A stretch of 64,000 nucleotides of DNA from Monocercomonoides exilis. Lineage: Eukaryota > Preaxostyla > Oxymonadida > Polymastigidae. The notes under the pieces were generated by a model, which saw nothing but the letters and a program-made list of their open reading frames with translations, did not search any database and was not told the DNA's origin. Position numbers and translations under genes: made by a program. Within the stretch, counting starts at the first letter, position 1, and every line of letters starts with the position of its first letter. The stretch covers positions 1,901,501 through 1,965,500 of the forward strand of contig LSRY02000002.1 in assembly GCA_001643675.2 (NCBI GenBank), in the 5' to 3' direction. Shown piece after piece: positions 34,978 to 44,335 of this stretch.

Positions 34978-35924
34978 ATGAACCCTGTAGATATTAAAGT
35001 ATTAACAGTCATTTATCTCTATTAAAATCAAATGTTGTTTTTTCTATCATGATGATAATGTAAAACAATAAACAAAATAAATTTCATTTGAATATTGATG
35101 GAAATCCGTAAATTTTCAGAAAAAGCTTGTAATCGTTGGAGACGATGGCGTTGGAAAAACTTGCTTATTAATGGGTTTTATTATCTATTTATAAAGCTTA
35201 TTTAATCCTATAATATATTAAAGTTCATGTAAATGGTGCATTTCCAAAAGGTTTTATCAAATTATATATATCATTTTTATATCTTGTCAATACTTCGAAA
35301 CTTTGACTAGATTCTATTCCAAGTTTGTTTAAATATATATATTATTTCAATTTAACATATTAATGAATTTTGTTCAAATTTTCAAAACCATTTAAAAGCG
35401 TTTGTATTTTATGTTTTTAAATTTTCGTTATCATAGTGAAACAAACGAAAGTGTTTTTGATAATTATACATGTAAAATTCAGGTTAAAAATCAACAGCTT
35501 TTGCTTCAGCTTTGGGATACTCCAGGTTCTTTTATTTTTTGAATCTTATTTATTTTTTGTTTGAGTAGGGCAAGAAGAATTCGATGTAATACGACCTTAT
35601 TCATATCCAGGAACAGACATGGTTTTGCTATGTTTTTCTGTAGCTTCTCGTGAATCGTTTATGAATGCTCAAACAAAATGGAGGGAAGAATTAAGACAGC
35701 ATTGTCCAAAAGCAGAAATTGTTCTGGTTGGAACAAAATGTGACTTAAGAGAAACCTCACCATCGGAATGTATAAAAATCGAAGAATGTAAGGAAGCAAT
35801 GAGGAAAACAGGGGCAGTTGCTTATAAAGAATGCAGCGCTTTAAAAAACACAGGAGTTAGAGAAGCGTTTGAAGAGGCAATTGTTCAAATGACTGATGAA
35901 GGCAAAAAATGTGTTATATTGTGA
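34978..35924 (+). CDS. Rho/Rac-family small GTPase with atypical active site
   Basis: Regulator of actin and membrane dynamics, by family. Model join(34978..34986, 35120..35174, 35224..35250, 35311..35326, 35437..35525, 35569..35924), 183 aa. Visible: P-loop GDDGVGKTCLL, a switch I region ending VFDNY, WDTPGQEEFD (G3), GTKCDLRE (G4, Rho-type TKxD), ECSAL (G5) and a CAAX box CVIL predicting geranylgeranylation. Two catalytic positions depart from the family. The residue equivalent to Gly12 is Asp, and Ala59 of DTAG is Pro; both are tied to poor GTP hydrolysis in Ras/Rho. Switch I seems to carry extra residues (SFETNES). Using the alternative acceptor at 35450-35451 instead shortens this by five. 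The 9-nt first exon (ATGAACCCT) is phase-correct but weak. No Rho insert helix region is obvious beyond normal length. Confidence 0.88.
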
Positions 35925-36028
35925 AAAATCACTTATTGTTTTATAAACATGATTTTTTAGTTGTATTTTATGTTGTTAAGGAATTTAAGATCAATGTTCA
36001 TTTCTCAAATCAATAAAATTTGAAAGAA

Positions 36029-38236
36029 ATGGAAAATCTCACTTATGAAGAAGCGACTCAATATTTAAAAGAAATTCAGTTTGAATTAATTAGTAATTTA
36101 TAAATATCACAATTAAATGTTAACAGAGAAAAAATAAAAAATCAAACAGCTCAATTGGATGATTTTTTAAGAGAGCACACAAAAACTTTTTTACAAATTT
36201 CAGAGGCTATTGAATCAAATGAATACAATAGCTTGCAACTTTTGAAGTACACTTTCCCTGCAATTAAAACAGGACTTTCTCATCTTGAACTTAATGTTTC
36301 AAAGCCTGTCGTATCCGCGCTTGATCCGTTACAATTTACTTTATGCTTTTTTTCAAGAATTCAAGAAAATGTTTGTATTTGAATATAAATTAAACTTTTT
36401 TCATGAAGGAGTTTTTGAATTTACAGATAATGACTTGTTTACGAACAAATAACATTTTTCGAGCATCATTGTTGCTTATGACTGCATCAAATTTAATTGA
36501 TGTAATTCTTCCGATGATAAATTTTTTGAAGAAAGAAATGCAAAATGAGATGAATGCAACAAAAATTGAAACAGAATCTACAGAAACGAATATTATTCAA
36601 GGAACAAATGCACGTAGCAAAATGAATCTTTTAAATGCTCTTACTCAAACCTTAGAAAGTTTTAATTATGATTCGTTATGTTCTTCAATTGTTCAGCATC
36701 AGAAGACCGCATTTTTGAGTTTTTCAAGCAAATGTGATATTTCTTCTCAATCATTATTGGTTGCTCTCCTTGTTTCTTCATCATTTCTACTTGTTAATGA
36801 ACCTTCTCCTATTGTAGCAGCTGTTCAATCATTTCTTTTTCTTCAGATGAATCGAATTGAGTTTATAATGAGAAAGAATGAATATGAAAAACGATATCAA
36901 ACAAATGATGAATGCACTGATGAGTTTAAAGAACTTCCAGCAACTTTAATTTCTCAATTGATTACTCAGACCATTGTTGACATTTATAACATATTTTTTC
37001 AGAACAAAGAGGGCAAGTTGAATCTATGTAATCTCATTGTTAACTCAAAAAGACAAGAAAAGGACACGAATGCAGCCGAAGTTTCAGTGAACATAGGAAC
37101 ATCATCTACAAGTCCATCTTCTTCAAACATATGCAGCCCGCTATCATTTGCTAATTATACCCTGTCTTCTGAATCAAAGAAATCTGACATCTCCTCTTCA
37201 GCGCTTGATGCAGATGGCTTTTCTGATCCTTCTGACTCTATTCTTTCTTTCTCGTTCACTCAGCCTTCCTGTGTCCGTTTTTCACTCGAAGACGAAGATC
37301 TTCTTTGCGCAATCTCTGCGCTGTCGCCAAATGATGTGGCTTCTCCGGCTGATAGCAACCCCAAAAGCAACTCTTCCTTTTCTTCTTCTTCTTCTTCTTC
37401 TTCTTCTTCTTCTTCTTCTTCTTCTTCTTCTTCTTCTTCTTCTGCGCACATTTCAAAATCTGCTTCTTCTGCTTCAAATTTTGCTTCTCTTCGTCATCCT
37501 TCTTCACTGTCTTCATCTCCTTCTCCTTCGCCTTCGCCTTCTCCTTCGCCTTCTCCTTCTCCTTCATCTTCCCCTTTGTCAATATCTTCTCCAGTCCAAT
37601 CAGAAGAAGCACACTCCGATTTGAGCATTTTGAGTGGGATGAGTCTTTCTGATGCTGTTTGCTGTGGTCTGTTTCTGTCATCTGCATTGGAGAGCATGAT
37701 GGATGTGTCAGCTGAACTGAAGCAGGAAAAGGAATGTTTAGATGAGATGAATGATAACACTGCAGTGGAAGAGAAGAGCGGAGAGGCAAATGAATCTCAG
37801 ATGAAGACGGAAAGGAAAGGAAATGACAGGCAAAGTGAAGCAGATGAGGGTTCGATGAACAATTCATTGAAACTGCCAATGTCAAGAGAAGTGCAGCAAA
37901 ATATCAATGAAGATGAAATAAAGCAAGGCGATATGAAGAGAAAAGAAGAATTTAAAGAGATGCAAACAAAAGATACTTCTTCTTCCTCCTCTTCTTCTTC
38001 CTCCTCCTCCTCCTCTTCTGATTCATCATCACTTTTAAATTATCAATCAAGCTCTGAAATCAAACAACACTCAAAAACTTCTTCTTTAACATCTCGAATT
38101 ATTGCGAACTATAACAAAATGCATTCATTGTTTGTGATTGATGATGATGTCAGAGATGCCATTTCCTTTTTGTTTATGCATTGGATCGCTTCTGTTTCGC
38201 GCCTTCTCAGTTCAGTGGTTTGGATGAATGTGAAAC

Positions 38237-38296
<60 letters not shown>

Positions 38297-40097
38297 TAAC
38301 ATCGTCTTTGATTTGTAATCGGACGTGCGTTTTTTGTTGTTTGCTGATCAAAATTTCATTTCCTTTGCTATTTTTTTTTTTATTTGTTAACATTCTTTAT
38401 TTTGCTGATATTTCAATGTTCTAATCAATATTCACTCACAGGATTCATTAAAGACTCTTGGCCCTCTCAAAAGCTGTGCAGAATTGGCTTCTCTTCGTGA
38501 TTGTGTTTATTCTTCTTTGAATCCTCTGGTTTCTTCTCCAAACTGGCAATTAGCTGTTGACAACCTCATCTTCAAGCACGCTGATAGGAATACTGAAACA
38601 GATGCTTCTTCATCTTCTTCTCAAACATCTTCATTTCCCTCATCTTATCTGTTTCATCCGTTTGATTCTTTCTTTTTGTCAACTTTTCGGATGAAGGCAA
38701 TTCACATCTCCAAAGAAAAGGTGAAGAATATAACAGAAGTATGCAGCACTTTCATAAAAGCAATCGCAAAAGAACACAAAAAACTGCTAAGTGACTCTGC
38801 AGTTACATCTTCAACTTCAACCTCAAACACTTCCTCTACATCAGCTGCCTTTTCGTTATCATCTGCTCTTTCATCGGCTTCCTCCACAAAATCCTCAGAA
38901 AATCATCCTTCTTCTTCTTCTTCTTCTTCTTATCTTCGTTCTTCCTTCTTCAATGTTTTGCCTTCCGCTGTTCTTGTCTCTCACCCTCTCTCTCTCCAAG
39001 CAGCCTCAGAAATTCGCTATTTCTATCGCGAATGGCTCAGCGACTTGCTGCTTTTGCACACAAAAATGCCTCTCCCCTCTTCGTTTGCCTCTTCTGTTGC
39101 TGTGCAGTTTTCTGCTGCTCTTCAGAAGGCGCTGTCGCAGATGGCAACAGAAGCAGCTGAGCAGAACATCGAAATGGTTGTCTCATTCTCTGCCTTTTTG
39201 AGGGAAGCTTTCATTCTGATAGAGGATGCAAAGAATGAACCAGAGTTTGCCAGCTTATTCTCTTCAGAGCAACCTCAGTCTTCAAAGGAAATTACACAGA
39301 CTATTTCTTTTGATCCAAAACAAGATGGCTTTTCTTCTCTACTGCTTTCAGAATCATCTACGCTCTTTCAGTCATTTCTGGACAAAGTTATTGTGGCACC
39401 GTTGATCTCTTCGTTCACCCGTCTGTTGGACATCACAACGCATTCATCCGAATGGATGGTGTGTTCATCATACACGTCAAATACATCAAATTCATCAAAC
39501 GAATTAGACCAAACTCCTTCTGCTGATTCTTCCTCTTCTGCAGCACTTTCTTCTCTTCTTCTTTCTGATTCGCCTTCACAACATGTCATCTCTCTCATTA
39601 ATTGTGCTGCTGAAGTGTACAACTCATTCTGTTGCAGCGCTTCTTCAGCATCAGACTCAGACTCTCTGCATCTGTTTCCACACGCACACTCCACTTCATC
39701 CAATTCTTCTTCTTCTTCTGCTTCTGCTTCTTCTTCTTCTCTTCTTCGCTTCCTCACTCTTTCAGTTCAGCCTAGATCCGTTCTTCCCTCTCTGTTTCTT
39801 CAGCGCCTGTGTGATGCTATTTCAAAAGCACTTGAATCTCTGCCTGCTGTTGCATCAACTCCATCTCTTTGCACAGAACAAGGTGTGTTTCAGATGGCAT
39901 TCGATCTCATTGTGTTGGCAAATGTATTTCCTCCTTTCTCGAAGGATGTGAAACTTCACAGCAAACTTGTATCCCTGAAGGAGGGAGTGCTTCAAGCAGC
40001 AGATCCGATCGATGCGGCTGTGGCTGTTCCTGTTTTGGAGGCCCGTGCGAAGTCATGGTGCTCATTTCATCCTGCGCCTTTTTCGCTTTTGAGTTAA
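36029..40097 (+). CDS. COG1: COG complex subunit 1-like (Vps51/COG1 family) vesicle-tethering protein
   Basis: Candidate lobe-A subunit of the conserved oligomeric Golgi tether. Model join(36029..36078, 36127..36370, 36427..38238, 38442..40097), 1253 aa. The N-terminus (ENLTYEEATQYLKEIQEK, then LDDFLREHTKTFLQISEAIE) matches the COG1 opening, where an E-E-I helix is followed by a helix with R-Y-x-x-L-I-x-A. Later helical parts (RTNNIFRASLLLMTASNLI and LVSSSFLLVNEPSPIVAAV with FLFLQMNRIEFIM) resemble the COG1 segment that ends in A-L-x-x-F-L-x-x-R. Long Ser tracts (37381-37443, 37978-38030) and a Ser-Pro tract (37515-37570) are inserted. The C-terminal half is helical and Ser/Leu-rich, with weak identity. 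Intron 38239-38441 contains a 52-nt T run. Family assignment is moderate; another CATCHR-type subunit cannot be excluded. Confidence 0.65.
38240..38291 (+). repeat. 52-nt poly(T) run in COG1-like intron
   Basis: Directly after the donor (CGA|GT) begins an uninterrupted run of T, ending before TAATTTTAAC. It would be a long poly(U) in the pre-mRNA. Its true length may be affected by sequencing error. The open frame continues through it as poly-Phe, but splicing to 38442 restores sensible protein. Confidence 0.9.
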
Positions 40098-40700
40098 ACA
40101 TTTCATGAAAAATGTATTTTTTATTTAATTTCTATTTTTTATTTTTTATTTTTTGGTGTTGTTTCAGAATTAATAGAATGTGCGGATGAACAGAATTGAT
40201 ACTCTTTTATTTAAAAAATAGTAGCATCACATCGATAGTTGAATGTTTGATTTAATTGCCTTTTCAAAGTAAATTTTAAATTTTTATTTTTGCTTTGAAA
40301 AAAATGCTTATGAAATGAAATTAAATGACTAATCATTTTTGAAAACATACTTTCGTCCAAGTTTTGACCATAAATTTTTCCTCAATGGGAAAGCAAAGAT
40401 AATTAACTTTTTTATATGCAATTATATTTTAAGCATTCACATGTATTTTGTATTTTTTTTTTATTTTATTTCCCATTGAGGAAAATTTTGTGAACAAAAC
40501 TCGAACGAAAGTATAATTTCAAAAAGGAACAAACAACAATAAATATTTGAAATAAGTAATTTAAAAATTATTTATCTGGTGTTTTTTAGTTTTAACTTTG
40601 TAAGTTTTATGAAATTTTATTGTGTTTCATCTGGTTGCATTTTCTTTTCTGAATTAAAGAAAAGTGGTCTTTATTCAGTCTCTTTTGGAAAAGATTGAAT
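40098..40700 (+). other. convergent intergenic region with a hairpin-type inverted repeat
   Basis: About 600 bp between the stops of the COG1-like and TOE1-like genes. Apart from the inverted repeat at 40337-40524, only AT-rich sequence is present. Confidence 0.6.
40337..40524. repeat. foldback inverted repeat (arms about 56 nt)
   Basis: The left arm at 40337-40393 contains ACTTTCGTCCAAGTTTTG and TTTTCCTCAATGGGAAA. The right arm at 40469-40524 contains TTTCCCATTGAGGAAAA and ACTCGAACGAAAGT. They are near-perfect reverse complements with a few changes and a spacer of about 75 nt. It lies between convergent genes. It could be a MITE or a transcribed hairpin shared by both 3' ends. Confidence 0.8.
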
Positions 40701-42830
40701 CTATGAGGCTTTTGGTTTGGCATGCAATGAAGGGCTGTCATCTGAACGGTGATGTGGAGAAAGCGTAATGAACTTCCCTACAGATGCGTCTGGTGAAGAT
40801 CTGCGAGCTTCATGATGAGCTGAATCACTGCTGGATGATTCCTCGTCATTCGACATTTGCGATAGATTGACAGAATTTGACTGTTTTTCATTCGAATCCT
40901 CTGGCATTTCAGGTGAATGCGCTTTTCGTTCGTGTCCTGATTTGTGCAACTGCATTAATTCAGCAACAGTTTTTGTTGTATTTTGTGGCTCTTTTAATAT
41001 CCGTTCATAAATTGGTATGTACAAATATGAGCCGCGTGATAAATCTTCTGGTGCTTTTGAAGAGGAAGATGATGATGATGATGATGATTGTGCTGAGGAG
41101 GATGAAGAAGGTGTAGAGGACGAAGATGAAGAAGATGAAGAAGGCGATGATAATGATGGGAAGCGCGCACATGAAGAAAGTTTCAGATTATGTGTCTCGT
41201 TGATCAAAGCAGCCAGCTCCTCTAAGTCTTCTTCGCTTTTCTTTCCCATTAAGATGACCCTTGGCCATTGGCACTGAGGATGTGTCCCACACGAAATGAT
41301 CGACGAATGCAAAGGAAGAATAAAACGCCGATCGGGTGCAGGCGTCCATAAGTTTGCATCGTCCTTTCTGTGTTGGCTCGGATATATAACAGATTTGCGC
41401 TTTGACACTTCTGGTGCTTTTAGACTGAAAAGCTCCTTCGGTTCCAGCAGCTGATGGAGCAAGTAGGCAAAGATGTATCCGGTGGCAAATGCATCAAAGC
41501 CAGGGTTGTGGGCAAACGAGGTGCTTTCAACTGGTTTGATTTTGTCTTTTTTTGGAACAGCAGTTTGCACGTTGAATTTCCGCACTTGCTCCCTCACTTC
41601 ATCAACATCAAGTCCATTTGCCAGCTCTCCCATAAATATTATCTCGTTCAAGTCATGATTGAAATTGCATTTTTTGCCAGAGTGACATCTGCCTGCGCGC
41701 ACAAAGTGAAAACAAGGATGTGTTATTCCGTTTCTTTTTTGTTGAGAATTTTGTTCAAATGTGCTCTTTAAGTCATTCGTGGAAACGGAGGAAGAAGATG
41801 CCAATGTTAAAACAGATGAAGATGAAACGAAAGAGGAAGATGAAGAAGGTGAAGAAGGTGAAGAATATGAAGAAGATGAAGAAGATGAAGATGGTGAAGG
41901 AAGCGGAGATGAACTGGATGTTGCTGATTTCTGATTTGCATGTTTCAACCGTCTGTCAACATCAAAGAGAATTGAGCAGAGTCTATTTGTTTCCATCGCA
42001 CGATTTTTGTTTTGCTTTAAAAATGAACTTTGCCATTTGTTTACTTTTCCGAATGATTGATAAGTCCATTCAAATGAAGTCTCAGAACGCAAATAGGAAA
42101 GACAGTTCTTCCATACGCATCTTGTAAAAATCAAATCCAGCCAAGATGGATTCCCAACTTTCTCAATAATAGGCGGTAAAATACGATTCCATAGGGAAGT
42201 GAGTTCTTTTGTATCATAAAATTCTGGAAATGTACTTGAGAATTTCTCGCAAAATTCTGGCAAAGTATCTGGAAGTGGACCAACAAATGAATGATACAAA
42301 AAAGCAGCATCAATAAATCCATTATGCAATATTAGCGGAATTTTTCGAAGAGAAATATATTTAAACAAATTGCCAAGATCAGGGTTGTTAGTATCTTTTT
42401 TTATCTCATTAGAATAATTTTTCCTTCCCTTTTCAAAAAACGGGATACCATTTAAAAATGTTTCTGTAAGATCCATGTGATTTTGGACAAGAAACAACAA
42501 ACTACTTGGTAAAACTGAAAACTGTGCTGCTGGAAAGCACGGAAAATAACAATTTGTGACAACAAAATTTCTGCCTATTGATTGAAGAGGTTTCTTTGAT
42601 TCGCACCAGATTGATAGACCAACTCCCAACAAACCATATCGTTCTGCTGATTCCTTCACAAGCAGATATTCTTCAGGAAAATATGTATCATCTAAAAGTC
42701 CATTATTTTCTCGTATTCCTGACATTTCAAAATCAATTGAAACAAAAAGGGCATCGTTTAAGATATTTATTAGTTCATAATAAACGATATCAAAATTCAA
42801 TTTATTCACCAGAGTTATTGAATGGTTCAT
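40701..42830 (-). CDS. TOE1: TOE1-type DEDD deadenylase with CCCH zinc finger
   Basis: 3' exonuclease that trims adenosines from small nuclear and other small RNAs in the nucleus or Cajal body (family knowledge). One exon, 709 aa. DEDD motifs: FVSIDFEMSG (exo I, D and E), ILHNGFIDAAFLYHSF (exo II D, with the TOE1-type LHNG-x-x-D-x-x-F-L-Y) and NPGFDAFATGYIFAYLL (exo III, matching human TOE1 G-F-D-A-F-x-T-G-Y). FYDTKEL lies between them. A CCCH finger follows residue 360 (CFHFVRAGRCHSGKKCNFNH), placed as in TOE1 between exo II and exo III. Ser-rich tracts (near 41045-41160 and 41790-41935) lengthen the linkers. The C-terminus is Ser/Lys-rich. The start ATG at 42830 gives an N-terminus like TOE1 (NKLNFDIVYYEL). 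Confidence 0.9.
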   Translation of the reverse strand: MNHSITLVNKLNFDIVYYELINILNDALFVSIDFEMSGIRENNGLLDDTYFPEEYLLVKESAERYGLLGVGLSIWCESKKPLQSIGRNFVVTNCYFPCFPAAQFSVLPSSLLFLVQNHMDLTETFLNGIPFFEKGRKNYSNEIKKDTNNPDLGNLFKYISLRKIPLILHNGFIDAAFLYHSFVGPLPDTLPEFCEKFSSTFPEFYDTKELTSLWNRILPPIIEKVGNPSWLDLIFTRCVWKNCLSYLRSETSFEWTYQSFGKVNKWQSSFLKQNKNRAMETNRLCSILFDVDRRLKHANQKSATSSSSPLPSPSSSSSSSSYSSPSSPSSSSSFVSSSSVLTLASSSSVSTNDLKSTFEQNSQQKRNGITHPCFHFVRAGRCHSGKKCNFNHDLNEIIFMGELANGLDVDEVREQVRKFNVQTAVPKKDKIKPVESTSFAHNPGFDAFATGYIFAYLLHQLLEPKELFSLKAPEVSKRKSVIYPSQHRKDDANLWTPAPDRRFILPLHSSIISCGTHPQCQWPRVILMGKKSEEDLEELAALINETHNLKLSSCARFPSLSSPSSSSSSSSSTPSSSSSAQSSSSSSSSSSKAPEDLSRGSYLYIPIYERILKEPQNTTKTVAELMQLHKSGHERKAHSPEMPEDSNEKQSNSVNLSQMSNDEESSSSDSAHHEARRSSPDASVGKFITLSPHHRSDDSPSLHAKPKAS

Positions 42831-43290
42831 AAAAATGTTTGTTATTGCAAGTTTTATCGGTCTTGAACAAAAACATATTATTACAAACCCATATTTAATT
42901 TATTCACTTCTCAATCATGTTTGTATGGTTAAATTTTTGTAAAATGAAATGTTTTTTATTCACACTTTTTTTTTGAATATAATTTGATTGTCTTGGAATG
43001 TCACGTTCAGTGGTCAATCATTTGTTGTTATTTGTGATAAGTGGGTTAAAAAAATTCTTTGTTATTTTGGAAATTATTCATTCAATCAATTGATTATCAA
43101 TTGCAAAGATATTTTATTTATTTCTGTTTTCATTCGATAAAAAGAATCATTAAATAAAGAAAGAAAGAGAAGAGTTAAGAAGAGAAACAATTAATGAATT
43201 ATCTTTCAAATTGTGCAGATTTGAACTATTTTTTTTTTGTAAAATAAAAAAGAATATTTTTTCACTATAAATAGATCAATAAATAAGTTA
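42831..43290 (+). other. AT-rich sequence between TOE1 gene and repeat island
   Basis: Probably contains the TOE1 promoter immediately upstream of 42830 on the minus strand. No open frame or repeat was recognised before the inverted-repeat arm at 43291. Confidence 0.5.
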
Positions 43291-43404
43291 ATATGGGACA
43301 AAATATTTAACTTCAGGCATTTTCATTGAAAAATTATGCACCTTTAATGAACTTTTTGATGTCAAAAAACATAATAAAAAGGGGTTTATTTTTTGACATT
43401 CGTG
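43291..43404 (+). repeat. left copy of outer inverted repeat (pairs with 52841-52954)
   Basis: About 114 nt that reads ATGGGACAAAAT, GGCATTTTCA, ATTATGCAC and GTCAAAAAACAT, in the same order as the reverse complement of 52841-52954. The two copies face each other about 9.4 kb apart, enclosing the hAT element and smaller repeats. They could be outer ends of an older transposon or two separate insertions. Confidence 0.7.
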
Positions 43405-43441
43405 AAATATCACTATTCTTTATGTTTTGATTTCAACGATG

Positions 43442-44222
43442 CCTGTTTGCAGATATGAAATTCAAATTTATTTTGAAATCCGAGAAAGTTAAATAAAGTT
43501 ATGAGAAAAGTAATTTTTCAATGCCTTGTGCAAAAAAAGCTTGAAAGACCGTATTTCCCCCCATATAATAAATTATTATTTTCATTTTTTGTTTATTTAT
43601 TTATTTATTATTGAATATGAATTTCAAGTATTTTTGTGAGTCTGAAGTCATACCAAAAAGCTGATCTGATCTATCATTTCAGTTTTGATTATTGAAAACA
43701 ATACAATGTTTCTAAAACACTTTTTTTTTGCCAGATGGAAATCAACACCGAAATTTTCGGAAATAATCAAGATATATTTTGACAGATTTTTTATGACTTT
43801 TTCCAAACGCTTTTATCCCCATAATTGCCTTTTCTTTGAACAGACTTTTCTTTTTGAAGAAAAAGAAATAAAAAAATTTAAAAGGGAATTCTTTTAGAAT
43901 TCATGTATTTTTCAACAAATCTAATGATCTGAAATTAGTTAAAATGTTGAGAAAGAGTACCGAAAAATGAAGACGCCTATCAGAAATTCCGCTGTCTTTC
44001 TTTCATATCAAACACAGGCTTTTGAAACAATTGTGACAAATTTGACAACAGAATGAAAGACTACTATTTATTTGCAAAAACTCTATTTGAAATTAGCACA
44101 TTGTGGAAAATACAGACTTTCAAACTTTTTTTGCACAAGGCATTGAAAAATTCCTTCACTTTTATCATTATTAAACTTAATCAGATTTCTTAAGAAATTG
44201 AATTTTCATATCCGAAAACAGG
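43442..44222. mobile_element. non-autonomous inverted-repeat element (about 780 bp, no ORF)
   Basis: The left arm (43442-43556) starts CCTGTTTGCAGATATGAA and contains TTTTTCAATGCCTTGTGCAA. The right arm (44104-44222) is its imperfect reverse complement and ends CATATCCGAAAACAGG. Arms are about 110 nt, the interior is AT-rich, and no transposase is coded. No clear target-site duplication was found by eye. The right end abuts the hAT-type terminal repeat that starts at 44225. Confidence 0.65.
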
Positions 44223-44335
44223 TACAGTTATCGCACAAAATACCGGACAAGATCGATATCTCAATTAAACATGTGTTACAGATCATAAAATTTATGTCAC
44301 GTCCGTCAGTCATTAATTGAATCCGTCAGTATTTA

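Noticed and set aside
35311-35326. Alternative Rho exon 4 donor after CCAA
   Set aside because: It breaks the frame into the VFDNY segment with either downstream acceptor.
38109-38393. Poly-Lys minus-strand ORF
   Set aside because: Translation of the intronic poly(T) run.
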